Assembly (NCBI GenBank): GCA_963743275.1
Contig: CAVUPB010000005.1
Location: 62,001 to 126,000, forward strand
Length of the DNA stretch: 64,000 nt
DNA from: JALYLC01 sp963743275
GTDB taxonomy: Bacteria; Actinomycetota; Thermoleophilia; Gaiellales; JALYLC01
Direction: 5' to 3'
Positions 1 to 8,705 of the stretch are shown piece after piece (position 1 is the first letter of the stretch; every line of letters starts with the position of its first letter). A program made the position numbers and the translations under genes. The notes under the pieces are model-generated. The model was not told the DNA's origin. It saw only the letters and a program-made list of their open reading frames with translations, and made no database searches.

Positions 1-829
1 TTCCGCTCCCGGAGCGCCTTCCTCACCTCGTCGACGTTCGGCGGCATCAGCTGGCTGGCGCACTCGACCCTGCAGTCGGGTGTCTGGGTCGACAACCAGC
101 TGCGCTACGACCAGCTCGTCACGAGCGATCGCCTCACGCTCAGCAAGGCGTTCGAGCGGGCCGGGTGGCGAACCGTCGGTGACGTGCCGTCGAACAACCG
201 GACGTGGCCGGAAGGAACGTCGTTCTACCACTACGACAAGCTCTACGACCGGCGTAACGTCGGGTATCGCGGCCCGAGGTACTCGTACGCCTCCATGCCC
301 GACCAGTACGTCTTCCTGGCCCTGCAACGGCTCGAGCTCGCACGTGCCAACCGCCGTCCCGTCTTCGCGGAGGTCGATCTCGTGTCGAGCCACGCGCCAT
401 GGACCCGCATCCCCCGGCTGATCGGCTGGAACGCCGTCGGCGACGGCTCGGTCTTCAAGAGCATGCCGGTGGACACGGTGACACGGTCCGCGCTCTACAG
501 CGACCGCGCGCGGGTCCGCGCGGCGTACGGCCGGTCGATCGAGTACACGCTGAACGCCCTGGTCTCCTTCGTGCAGCACTACGGCAACGACAATCTGGTG
601 CTCGTCGTCCTGGGCGACCATCAGCCCGCGAAGGTCGTCACCGGGGAGGGCCCGAGTCACGACGTGCCGATCTCGGTCATCGCCCACGATCCGGCGGTGC
701 TGGACAAGATCTCCGGGTGGGGCTGGGAGGCCGGGCTGCGGCCCGGCCCGCACGCGCCGGTCTGGCGCATGGACGCCTTCCGCGACCGCTTCCTCGGCGC
801 ATTCGGCCCGCTAGCCGGCGACCGGGTAG
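1..829 (+). CDS. Alkaline-phosphatase-superfamily (sulfatase-like) enzyme, 5'-truncated
   Basis: The reading frame enters from the window edge, so the N-terminal part, probably with membrane segments, is missing. About 270 residues remain. An STFGG-SWLAH stretch near residues 11-20 fits the nucleophile loop of sulfatase/LTA-synthase-like enzymes. LGDHQPAK (Asp206, His207) and a following HDVP (His220) fit the metal-binding C-terminal part. Such enzymes transfer or hydrolyse phosphoryl or sulfuryl groups on the outer face of the membrane; the substrate is unknown. The frame has no stop where the protein should end (after GAFGP). TAG codons at 812 and 827 lie in the next frame, just before the next gene, so a one-base indel near 800 is likely. 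Confidence 0.7.
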
Positions 830-835
830 CTCGTC

Positions 836-1822
836 GTGGAGGGTGTGCTCGAGCCGGCGCGCGCCACCGCGGCACCTGCAGGCGCAGGTCCTCCGCGGCA
901 GCGACTGGCCGGCCTGGACGGCCTCCGGGGTCTGGCCGCGCTGTTCGTGGTGGTGAACCACGTCTTCCTGCGCGCATTCCCCGGCTACCCGGTGAACCGG
1001 GCACCGTTCTGGGCCGGCTGGTTCATCTACGGGCGGTTCGCGGTCGTCGTCTTCATCGTGCTGTCCGGCTTCTCGCTGGCCCTGTCGCCGGCCCGCCACG
1101 GCTGGCGGCTCGACGGGGTCTCCCGGTTCGCGTGCCGGCGAGCCCGGCGCATCCTCCCGCCGTACTGGGCCGCTCTCGTCTTCAGCCTCGCGGTGGCGTG
1201 GCTGATCGTCCCTCCGCCGGGGCAGGGAGCGCCCGACGTGAAGTCGGTCGTCGTCAACGGCCTGCTGCTGCAGAACCTCGTCGGCGCGCCAAGCCCCGAC
1301 CGATCGTTCTGGTCGATCGCAGTCGAGGCCCAACTGTACGTCCGTGTTTCCCGCTGTTGCTGCTGATGGTCCGCCGTTGGGGCGCCATCGTCATGCTCGC
1401 CACCGTCACGCTCGTCGTGGCGACGGTGGGGATCCTGGGCCCGCACGTCCCCCACCTCGACGTCTTCGTGATCCAGTCGCCGCCCGACCTCGCCGCGCTG
1501 TTCGCGGTCGGCATCCTGAGCCGCCGGCATCGTGGGCGCGAGCGGGGCTCGCAGGTCGTGGCCGTGGGCGGGGCTCGCGCTCGCCGCCGCAGCGCCCGTG
1601 CTCGCGACGATCTGGTGGCAGGGCTCGGTGTGGACGCTCGACCACCTGTTCTGGGTCGACCTCGCGCTCGGCCCAGCCGTCGGGTGCCTGCTGGCCGGTC
1701 TGGCCACCGGCCATCCGGCCCCGCTGCTGCGCCTGCTCGACGCGCGTCGCGAGCGGTCTCACCCTGCCGACAGCGGGACGTCGAGCGTGTGCGCGCCCCG
1801 TCGCGCCTTCGTCACGAGGTAG
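836..1822 (+). pseudogene. Acyltransferase family 3 membrane protein, frameshifted and C-terminally truncated
   Basis: It starts at GTG and contains the family signature GLDGLRGLAALFVVVNH in the first membrane segment, including the conserved His, then VFIVLSGFSLAL and several more hydrophobic helices. These proteins O-acetylate sugars or lipids from the membrane. Homology continues through three frames: frame 2 to about 1345, frame 1 to about 1530, then frame 2 again. At the first break QLYV should run directly into FPLLLLM, but two extra bases seem present. After LLRLLDARRE near 1745 the expected last membrane helices are absent, and the sequence passes straight into the 3' end of the convergent ribA. 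The truncation therefore looks like a recombination boundary in addition to the indels. Confidence 0.65.
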
Positions 1823-2413
1823 CGGGCGTTCGCGGCCGACAGGTGCACGCCCGTCGGCACCAGCGCGGCCACGGTCACCCCGAACCGGTGGAGCTGCCGG
1901 GCCTTGTCCGGGTTGTTGCTGAGCAGGGCGACCCGCGGCACGCCCGAGCGCCTGCAGCATCTGCGCGGCGACCAGGTAGTTGCGCTCGTCCTCGCCGTGG
2001 CCCAGCGCGAGGTTCGCCTCGTAGGTGTCCAGCCCCGTGTCCTGCAGCGCGTAGGCGTCGAGCTTGGCGTACAGGCCGATGCCACGCCCCTCCTGCCGCA
2101 GGTACAGCAGGAACCCGCCGCAGCCGGCGATGCGCTCGACGGCTTCGCGCAGCTGCGCCCCGCAGTCGCAGCGCTGACTGCCGAAGACGTCGCCGGTGAG
2201 GCACTCGCTGTGCGGCCGGACCAGCGGCGCCGGCCCGCGTCCAGCGGACGCGACGGCGGCGGCCCGGTCGCCCAGCCCGAAGGCGAGGTGCTCCCGGCCG
2301 TCGACGAGCCCGTCGAAGCTGAACACGCGGGCGGGCGTCGCGTACCCGTCGGCGAACCGCAGGGGCACCGGCACCTGGGTGCGGATCGTCGCGGTGGGCA
2401 GTGGCAGCGGCAT
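1759..2413 (-). CDS. ribA: GTP cyclohydrolase II (frameshifted as read)
   Basis: GTP cyclohydrolase II opens GTP to 2,5-diamino-6-ribosylamino-pyrimidinone 5'-phosphate, formate and pyrophosphate, the first step to riboflavin and some pteridine-like compounds. The zinc site SECLTGDVFGSQRCDCGAQL and the catalytic RQEGRGIGL are intact, followed by TYEANLALG. Near 1940 the frame changes, from QMLQALG to VPRVALLSNNPDK. The cause is one extra G in a GGG run, so a sequencing error is likely. The rejoined protein of about 217 residues is full length for a stand-alone RibA without the DHBP synthase domain. It is the last gene of a seven-gene operon and lies 12 bases after the RibD-like gene. Confidence 0.85.
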
Positions 2414-2425
2414 CGGTCTCCTCGC

Positions 2426-3118
2426 TCAGTCGGTCCGGAACCGCGGCGAGAGCGCGTAGCGCAGCAGCACCACGTCGCCGATCTGGCGCACCTCGGCGAG
2501 CGTCGCGCGCCGGTCGGGGTTCCAGGGGAAGCGGCCGTCGCTCACGAACCGCGTCGCCCGGGAGTCGCCGACGAAGAACGGGGCGACGACCAGCTGCAGC
2601 TCGTCGGCGAGGTTGTCGGCCAGGAACTGCGTGTGCACCTTGCCGCCGCCCTCGACCATCAGCCGCTGCACGCCGCGGGCGCCGAGGTCCTCGCTGATGC
2701 TGCGCATCTCCACCGGCCTGCCGCCGTCGACCACGGTCGCCACCGGCCCGAGGCGCGCGCGGGCGTCGGCCACCCGCGGGCTCGCGCAGTAGACGAGCTT
2801 CTCGGCGTCGCCGGTGGTGAAGAAGTCGGAGCACGCGTCCAGCTCCACCCGCTCGGTCACGGTGACCTTGATCGGCGACGGCGCGAGCCCGCGGGCCGTC
2901 CGCTCGTCGCGGCGGGTCTGCGAGCGAATCAGCAGTCGCGGGTTGTCGATCCGCACGGTGCCCGCGCCCACCATGATCGCGTCGCAGGAGGCGCGCACGG
3001 CGTCGACCCGGTCGAAGTCGGCGTCGTTGGACAGCGCGAGGCGCTGCGGCATCGCGCTGCCGAGGTAGCCGTCGATCGACATGCCGCAGCTCAAGAGGGT
3101 GTACGGGCGCTCAGCCAC
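2426..3118 (-). CDS. RibD C-terminal-domain reductase (pyrimidinone phosphate reductase-like)
   Basis: This 230-residue protein is a stand-alone RibD C-terminal / dihydrofolate-reductase-like domain. It has the N-terminal SxDGY motif (MSIDGYLG), the central GAGTVRIDNPRLL motif and the C-terminal MVEGGGKVHTQFL motif that binds NADPH and ribose. Family members reduce the ribosylamino sugar of the RibA product with NADPH. There is no deaminase domain, as in archaeal and fungal reductase-first enzymes. The GTG start overlaps the upstream gene by eight bases. Co-location with RibA suggests a dedicated branch that reduces the RibA product rather than general riboflavin synthesis. Confidence 0.8.
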   Translation of the reverse strand: MAERPYTLLSCGMSIDGYLGSAMPQRLALSNDADFDRVDAVRASCDAIMVGAGTVRIDNPRLLIRSQTRRDERTARGLAPSPIKVTVTERVELDACSDFFTTGDAEKLVYCASPRVADARARLGPVATVVDGGRPVEMRSISEDLGARGVQRLMVEGGGKVHTQFLADNLADELQLVVAPFFVGDSRATRFVSDGRFPWNPDRRATLAEVRQIGDVVLLRYALSPRFRTD

Positions 3119-4097
3119 GCGGTGCTCCGTCCGGCTGCACCGCGATCGGGGCCGGCCACGGGAGCGGCGGCTCGGGCCGCTCGAGACCCCGCGTACGGCG
3201 GAACCATGCCGGCACGAGGAAGGCGGCGCCCGGCAGGCTGGCGACGAGCACCATGACGCCGTAGACGACCGCCGTGGCGACCCCTTGGTCCGCGCCCAGG
3301 CCGGCCGCGCCGAACACCCACGCCGCTGCGCCCTCGCGCGGCCCCCAGCCGGCGACGTTGGGCAGCACCATGGCCAGCATCACGAGCAATGCCAGCGGCA
3401 GCATCCGGGACGCCGGCGCGGTGACGCCCGCCGTCCGCGCGGCGATCAGGAAGGTGACCGCGTGGCCGCCGACGACCAGCGCGGACGCGAGCGCGATGCC
3501 CGGCCACGCCCTCCGGGCGAGCAGCCCGTCGCGGATGTCGCGGGCCGCGGCGCTCCGGATCCGCGCCCACGGGGAGCGACCGCCACCGGGTCGCGCCCGA
3601 GCCACGAGCACGACGCCGGCCACCACCACGGCGGCCGCGATCGCGACCAGCGGCATCGACGACTGCACGGGAGACGGCAGCACGAGGAGAACGACGACGG
3701 TCACGACGGCCTGCACGACCTGCCCGGCGGAGCGTTCCCACGCGACGGCCCGCAACCCGCGGCCGACGTCGCTCACGTCGCGACCGTGGCTGAATCCGCG
3801 ATGGACGTCGCCGACGACCCCGCCGGGCAGCGTGACATTGAGGAACAGCGACCGGTAGTACGCCGCCACCGCAGCGGGCAGCGGCAGGTCGATGCCGAGA
3901 CCCCGGGCCACGATCTTCCACCGCCAGGCACAGCACACGGTGGTCAGCACCGCGAGGCCCGCCGCCGCGGCGAGCGCCCGGCCGTCGACCGTGCGGACGC
4001 CGTCGAGGAACGGGCCCGCGCCCAGGCGCCAGACGACGACGGCGAGCGTCACGGCGGCGGCCGCGAGGCGAGCCCACCCCCACGCCGGCCGGCTCAT
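3111..4097 (-). CDS. Flippase-like membrane protein (LPG synthase TM-region / UPF0104 family)
   Basis: The 328-residue polytopic protein has about eight hydrophobic segments. It carries the family motifs NVTLPGGVVGDVHRG in the first third and PNVAGWGPREGAAAW in the last third. The family (AglD/UPF0104-like, without the aminoacyl-transferase domain) is thought to move or help transfer lipid-linked or glycosylated intermediates. The ATG start overlaps the methyltransferase stop as ATGA, showing translational coupling. In this operon it is the natural candidate for exporting or flipping the final product; that role is inferred from context only. Confidence 0.7.
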   Translation of the reverse strand: MSRPAWGWARLAAAAVTLAVVVWRLGAGPFLDGVRTVDGRALAAAAGLAVLTTVCCAWRWKIVARGLGIDLPLPAAVAAYYRSLFLNVTLPGGVVGDVHRGFSHGRDVSDVGRGLRAVAWERSAGQVVQAVVTVVVLLVLPSPVQSSMPLVAIAAAVVVAGVVLVARARPGGGRSPWARIRSAAARDIRDGLLARRAWPGIALASALVVGGHAVTFLIAARTAGVTAPASRMLPLALLVMLAMVLPNVAGWGPREGAAAWVFGAAGLGADQGVATAVVYGVMVLVASLPGAAFLVPAWFRRTRGLERPEPPLPWPAPIAVQPDGAPRG

Positions 4098-4936
4098 CGC
4101 AGCGCCCGATCTCGCCGGGGCAGGACGAGCAGGTCGGCGTGGTCCACGGTCACGCCCAGCTCTCCCGCTGTCGCCTCCGCCAGACGCCGGCGCGCGTAGG
4201 CGCCGATCTCGGCGGCCAGCTCGACCTGCTGCTCGCACGCGGCGCCCACCCAGCCGGTGAACCACTCCGCCGCGAGGTCGGCCTCGAGGGCGCCGAGTCG
4301 CCACGGGCTGGGCCGGACGAGGACCTCGGCCCCGAGCCGGCCGAACTCCTCGACGGCGGCCGCGACGGCGTCCGGGCCGAGCAGGCGCCCCCGCTTGGTC
4401 ATGCGGCGCTGATGGGCGTCGAATGCGGCAGCCACGCGGGCGTCCAGGGGATCCGCCGGGGTGAGGTCCACACGGCCGACGACGGACAGGGTCAGCAGCA
4501 CGGGACACCCCGCGCCGGCGCAGACGGCGACCAGCCCGGCCAGCTCGTCCCCGGTCAGCAGGTCCAGCAGCGCCGAGGCGGTGATGAGGGTTGCACCGGC
4601 GAGATCGCGCGGGCGCAGCCGCGTGATGTCGGACTGCTTCGCCTCGACGGTGACCGCGGCCCCGTCGGCGGCAGGGCCGGGGAGGTCGGCGGCGGCGACC
4701 TCCAGCAGGTCGGCGTCCCGGTCGTGCACGACCCAGTGCTGCGACCCGGGCAGCAGTGGGGCAAGCCAGCGGCCCATCGCCCCGGTGCCGCAGCCGAGGT
4801 CGTGGATCACCTGGCGGCCGCTCGCCGGGAGGTGGCGCGCGAGGTGGTCGACGAGGTCGTGCGCACGGGCCGCGGCGTCAGCCGGCTCGCGAAGGGCGAG
4901 CCATCCCCAGCTGACCCGGATGTCCTCGACGGTCAT
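4094..4936 (-). CDS. Class I SAM-dependent methyltransferase
   Basis: The 280-residue protein has the Rossmann motif I DLGCGTGAMGRWLAP near residue 45, an acidic end of strand 2 (VVHDRDADLL), and a motif IV-like region around LITASALLDLLTGDEL. The C-terminal half is helical and may be the substrate lid. The methyl acceptor is not evident. ATGA overlaps with both neighbours place it firmly in the operon, so its acceptor is probably the pathway intermediate or the glycoside. Confidence 0.75.
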   Translation of the reverse strand: MTVEDIRVSWGWLALREPADAAARAHDLVDHLARHLPASGRQVIHDLGCGTGAMGRWLAPLLPGSQHWVVHDRDADLLEVAAADLPGPAADGAAVTVEAKQSDITRLRPRDLAGATLITASALLDLLTGDELAGLVAVCAGAGCPVLLTLSVVGRVDLTPADPLDARVAAAFDAHQRRMTKRGRLLGPDAVAAAVEEFGRLGAEVLVRPSPWRLGALEADLAAEWFTGWVGAACEQQVELAAEIGAYARRRLAEATAGELGVTVDHADLLVLPRRDRALR

Positions 4937-6000
4937 CGCGGCGCCCCGGCCAGGACGCCTGCGAGGACGGACGTGGTGGTCGACCACCCGGAGAGCGACG
5001 TGCGCCGCTCGCGCGCGGCCCGGCGCAACCGCCCTCTCAGCTCGGCGTCGCCGAGCCAGGCCCGGAGCGCTGCGCCGAGTGCCGCGGGGTCGCCGGGCGG
5101 AACCAGCAGCCCCGGCCGGAGTCCGTCGGCGCCGTGACCGAGGGCCTCCGGCAGCCCGCCGACCTCGGCTGCGACGACCGGCAGGCCACGGGCCAGAGCC
5201 TCGGTGACGACCATGCCGTACGTCTCGGCGCGCGACGCCAGCACCAGCAGGTCCGCGGCGGCGTAGCTGCGGTCGAGATCGGCTCCGGTCAGGGGTCCCG
5301 GGAACACCACCCGGTCGCCCAGGCCGCCGTCCCGGGCGCGGCGGCGGAGACCCGCGACGTACGCCGGGTCGCGCTCCAGGCTGCCCACGCACACGCACTG
5401 CCAGGACAGGTCCGCCGTGATCGCCAGCGCATCGAGCAGCACATCGTGGCCCTTGTCGGAGATCACCGCCGCGACGCAGAGCAGCGCCCCGCCGGCCGCG
5501 GTCCCGGTGGCGAGGTCGGCAGGGTCGACCGCGGGCTCGGCGACGTGCACCCGGTCGGGCGGCAACGTATACAGCTCCAGCAGCCTGCGCCGGGTCCAGG
5601 CGCTGGTCGTGACGACGGCAGCGGCGACCGAGAGGACCGCGCGCTCCCGCCTCCGGGCGTCGCCGGCCGCGTCATCTGCCGGACGGTGGCCCAGCGGCAT
5701 GTGCACGAGCACGACCAGCCGCAACCGGCCCGCCTGCGGCACCAGCACCTCGGGGGCCGTCGAAGCGACCAGTCCGTCGAGCAGCACGACGGCGTCGTCG
5801 GGGATCCCCTGGACGACGCCGGCGAGTGCGGCGCGCGCTGCCGCGTCGGGTCGCGGCCAGGAGCCGGGTACGGCGTGCTCGTGCACCGACCAGCCGATCG
5901 AGCCGAGCCCGCCGCAGACACGGCGGTCGTAGACGTTGCCGCCGCTCGGACGGGCGGGGTCGTCGATGCCCTCGGGTACGACGACGTGCACCGCCGTCAC
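4933..6000 (-). CDS. Glycosyltransferase family 4 (GT-B fold)
   Basis: This 355-residue retaining glycosyltransferase has an N-terminal SGGNVYDRRV glycine-rich acceptor-domain motif. The C-terminal domain has AAVISDKGHDVLLDAL, a donor phosphate-binding region, and ETYGMVVTEALARGLPVV, which holds the EX7E-type Glu pair of GT4 enzymes. It starts at a GTG that overlaps the PTPS stop as GTGA; no ATG is available at this point. Between a pterin-family gene and a methyltransferase, it may glycosylate a pterin or pyrimidine product, as cyanobacterial pteridine glycosyltransferases do. Sequence alone does not identify the sugar donor. Confidence 0.75.
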   Translation of the reverse strand: MTAVHVVVPEGIDDPARPSGGNVYDRRVCGGLGSIGWSVHEHAVPGSWPRPDAAARAALAGVVQGIPDDAVVLLDGLVASTAPEVLVPQAGRLRLVVLVHMPLGHRPADDAAGDARRRERAVLSVAAAVVTTSAWTRRRLLELYTLPPDRVHVAEPAVDPADLATGTAAGGALLCVAAVISDKGHDVLLDALAITADLSWQCVCVGSLERDPAYVAGLRRRARDGGLGDRVVFPGPLTGADLDRSYAAADLLVLASRAETYGMVVTEALARGLPVVAAEVGGLPEALGHGADGLRPGLLVPPGDPAALGAALRAWLGDAELRGRLRRAARERRTSLSGWSTTTSVLAGVLAGAPR

Positions 6001-6395
6001 AGCGGCCGCTCGTAGCTCGCCCAGGCGATGTGCGACTCGTGCAACGTGACGACGATGCCGTCGAGCTCCCGTGCGGTGTCGCCCAGGGCGCCGGCGTGCA
6101 CGCGGTCTGCGAGACGATCTGCGACCACCCGGGCGAGCGCCTCCGTGGTGGTGTTCGTGCCCGCGAAGGCGGCCTCGTCGTCGAGGTTGCGGAAGCCGAG
6201 CTCGGCCACCACCGCGTGCAGCGCCTCGGCCGCGCGACCGATGTCGACCACGATGTCGTCGGCGTCGAGGGCCGCGCGCCGGAACGTGGCGTCGACGACG
6301 TACGTCGCGCCGTGCAGGCGCTGCGCAGGCCCGAACACCTCGCCGCGGAGGCTGTGGGCGATCATCATGTGATCGCGCACGGTCACGCTGAACAC
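5997..6395 (-). CDS. 6-pyruvoyl-tetrahydropterin synthase / QueD homologue lacking canonical active-site residues
   Basis: The 132-residue protein matches the PTPS/6-carboxytetrahydropterin synthase fold: His14 (MIAHSL), the RLHG turn at 26-29, NTTTEALARVVADRL and a C-terminal HESHIAWASYE. In the canonical family, C-x-R-L-H-G-H supplies the catalytic Cys and two zinc His. Here the sequence is A24-Q-R-L-H28-G-A30, so the Cys and one zinc ligand are both Ala. A normal PTPS or QueD reaction is therefore doubtful; a changed reaction or a binding role is more likely. The start is GTG, three bases after the dehydrogenase stop, and the 3' end overlaps the glycosyltransferase start. Confidence 0.75.
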   Translation of the reverse strand: MFSVTVRDHMMIAHSLRGEVFGPAQRLHGATYVVDATFRRAALDADDIVVDIGRAAEALHAVVAELGFRNLDDEAAFAGTNTTTEALARVVADRLADRVHAGALGDTARELDGIVVTLHESHIAWASYERPL

Positions 6396-6398
6396 GAT

Positions 6399-7388
6399 CT
6401 ATCCCCCGTCGTACGTGATGGTGTGGCAGAGCGCCGGCAGGCTCCCCGCGGCCAACCGGGCCATTACGCCGGGCAGCTCGCCGAAGCGGGACTGCCCGGT
6501 GAGGAGCGCGTCGAAGGCAGGGTCGCGCAGCAGGTCGAGTGCGAGTGCCAGCCGATCCGCCGTCGTGCGGCGCCCGCTGCGGGCCGGGGAGAGGGTGCCG
6601 ACCTGGCTGGCGCGGATGCCGAGGCGGCGCGAGTGGAACGCGCCACCCAGCGAGAGCCGCACCTCGGTGTCGCCGTACCAGCTGAGGTCGATGACGGTGC
6701 CCTCGGGCGCGAGCAGGTCGAGCGACCGCTGGAGCCCGGCCGACGTCGCACTGGTGTGCACGACCAGGTCGCGATCGCCGGCGGCGTCGGCCGGCAGCGC
6801 GAAGTCGACGCCGAGTGCGGCCGCGACGCCGGCCCGGCTCGCATCGATGTCGACGAGCGTGACCTGCACCGCCGGGAACCGGCTCAGCAGGCGTGCGACG
6901 CAGCACCCGACCATCCCGGCGCCGACGACGGTGATCCGGTCGCCGATCAGCGGCGCGGCGTCCCAGAGGGCGTTGACGGCGGTCTCGACGGTGCCCGCGA
7001 GCACGGCACGAGCGGGCGGCACGCCCTCGGGCACGACGGTCACGGCGCCGGCCGGCACCACGTAGGCCGTCTGGTGCGGGTACAGGCAGAACACGGTGCG
7101 GCCGCGCAGCTCCGGCGGCCCCTGCTCCACGGCGCCGACGCTGAGATAGCCGTACTTGACCGGCCCCGGGAAGTCCCCCTCCTGGAATGGCGCCCGCATC
7201 GCGGCGTACTGGCTCGCCGGCACGCCGCCCCGGAACACCAGCGTCTCGGTGCCGCGGCTGACGCCGGAGAGCAAGGTGCGCACCACCACGTCGTCCCGCC
7301 CCGGCTCGGGCAGCGTGACCGGCCGGATCTCCCCGCAGCCGGGCGCGCGCAGCCAGAAGGCCTGTGCCTCGTCGCGCACGGCCGTCAC
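6399..7388 (-). CDS. Medium-chain zinc-type alcohol dehydrogenase-like oxidoreductase
   Basis: About 329 residues form a GroES-like N-terminal domain and a Rossmann domain with GAGMVG and, after the next strand, LVDID, which favours NAD(H). The middle has SRGTETLVFRGGVP and the tail GELPGVMARLAAG. The usual Cys-rich structural zinc lobe is absent. Family members oxidise or reduce alcohol or aldehyde groups. The GTG start is chosen because similarity begins at about this point. The frame stays open for 111 more codons upstream, but that extension has no family features. It is the first gene of the RibA operon. Confidence 0.65.
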   Translation of the reverse strand: MTAVRDEAQAFWLRAPGCGEIRPVTLPEPGRDDVVVRTLLSGVSRGTETLVFRGGVPASQYAAMRAPFQEGDFPGPVKYGYLSVGAVEQGPPELRGRTVFCLYPHQTAYVVPAGAVTVVPEGVPPARAVLAGTVETAVNALWDAAPLIGDRITVVGAGMVGCCVARLLSRFPAVQVTLVDIDASRAGVAAALGVDFALPADAAGDRDLVVHTSATSAGLQRSLDLLAPEGTVIDLSWYGDTEVRLSLGGAFHSRRLGIRASQVGTLSPARSGRRTTADRLALALDLLRDPAFDALLTGQSRFGELPGVMARLAAGSLPALCHTITYDGG

Positions 7389-7765
7389 TGCGCCCTGCCT
7401 CGGCGTGAGCAGAGCCGCCCGGCCGCGATCTCCCCCTGGACGTCTCGGCAGTTCACGGAGCCAGGCCCTCCCCCGGAGCAGGACGCGCTTCGCACGCATG
7501 GCGTCGTCGTAGCGCGACTCTACGGTGCTCCAGGGCATTCGGGGCACGCAGCAGCCTCCACCCTTGGAGCGGCGCTCGTCGGCGTTCCTCACGAGCGCGT
7601 GCTGACGCGCTGCCTTCGAGTGGCTCGTGGGCAGGCGGAATCTGGGGCACGGTTCACCTACGCCGTGCGGGCCTTCTCGGTTTCTCGAGCGACCGGCGCG
7701 AGCGATTCGGGAATTGTTCATCCACCACGCCGGAGAGAGCCGCTCGCTCGTTCTAGACTCGGCGC
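7389..7765. other. Divergent intergenic region
   Basis: This gap separates the start of the minus-strand pterin/RibA-type operon from a plus-strand methyltransferase gene. It must hold two divergent promoters, but no clear -10/-35 pair or operator is seen. A minus-strand frame remains open through most of it without recognisable similarity. Confidence 0.4.
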
Positions 7766-8632
7766 ATGACCACCGTGCTGCCTGAGAACGCAGAATCGCA
7801 GGAGGCCTGGAACGGCGTCTTGTTCGAACGCTTCGTCAGGTTCCGCGACATCGTCGTGCTCGGCCTCGCGCGGCACGGCGCGGAAGCCATGCGCATCTGT
7901 CCGCCCGCCCGCGGCGAACGCGTGCTCGACATCGGCTGCGGCTTCGGCGACGCCTCGCAGCAACTCGCCGCGCTCGTCGGCCCGTCGGGATCGGTGCTCG
8001 GGGTCGACATCGCGCCGCGGTTCGTCGAGGCGGCGAGAGCCGACGCAGAGGCGGCCGGAATCTCGAACGTCGGCTTCGACGTCCGAGACGTGCAGGCGAC
8101 GACGTTCGAAGACACCTTCGACTACGCGTTCTCGCGCTTCGGCACCATGTTCTTCGACAACCCCGTGCCGGCGCTCCGCAACGTCCGCGAAGCGATGAGG
8201 CCCGGCGGACGGCTCTGCCTCGTCGTCTGGCGTCGCCGCTACGACAATCCGTGGGTCTACGAGGCGGAGAAGGTCGTCAAGCCGCATCTCGAGGAGCCCG
8301 AGGAGACGGACGAGCCGCGCTGCGGCCCCGGGCCCTTCTCGATGGCGGACGCCGACACGACGTCGGGCCAGATCACGGCCGCCGGCTTCGCGAACGTCGC
8401 GCTCCACCGCGTCGACCTCCCCCTGCTCGTCGGCAGGACGCTCGGGGAGGCCGTGGCCGTGAACACGGCACTCGGTCCGGCCGCCGAGGCGATCCGCCTC
8501 GCCGGCGAGCAGGCCGAGCGCATCCGTCCCGAGCTCGAGCGCCTTCTGCGCGACGCGCTCGCCCCGTTCGTGACGGCGGACGGCCACGTCATCGCGGGCT
8601 CCTCCACCTGGGTCGTCACCGCGACCGCGTAG
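7766..8632 (+). CDS. Class I SAM-dependent methyltransferase (UbiE/Methyltransf_11 type)
   Basis: The 288-residue protein has motif I VLDIGCGFGDASQQLA near residue 55, then GVDIAPRFVEAAR, and motif IV-like FDYAFSRFGTMFFDNP. This is the usual layout of small-molecule methyltransferases acting on quinones or aromatic compounds. The acceptor is unknown. It is monocistronic or forms a pair with the small dimeric-barrel gene 73 bases downstream. Codon use and style resemble the rest of the window more than the operon to its left. Confidence 0.8.
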   Translation: MTTVLPENAESQEAWNGVLFERFVRFRDIVVLGLARHGAEAMRICPPARGERVLDIGCGFGDASQQLAALVGPSGSVLGVDIAPRFVEAARADAEAAGISNVGFDVRDVQATTFEDTFDYAFSRFGTMFFDNPVPALRNVREAMRPGGRLCLVVWRRRYDNPWVYEAEKVVKPHLEEPEETDEPRCGPGPFSMADADTTSGQITAAGFANVALHRVDLPLLVGRTLGEAVAVNTALGPAAEAIRLAGEQAERIRPELERLLRDALAPFVTADGHVIAGSSTWVVTATA

Positions 8633-8705
8633 GACGAGGACGCGTTGCCCGGCCGGACGGTGCGGCGTAGGCTCACTCGATCCGTTCCAGCCCGAAGGAG
8701 GCGAG

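Noticed and set aside
184..2199. One 671-codon plus-strand frame read as a single fusion of sulfatase and acyltransferase
   Set aside because: The middle part reads as nonsense while the proper acyltransferase start is in the next frame; the fusion is an artefact of indels and GC-rich DNA.
7389..7721. N-terminal extension of the dehydrogenase to 440 residues
   Set aside because: The extra 111 codons have no family similarity, are Arg-rich and would occupy the only room for the operon promoter.
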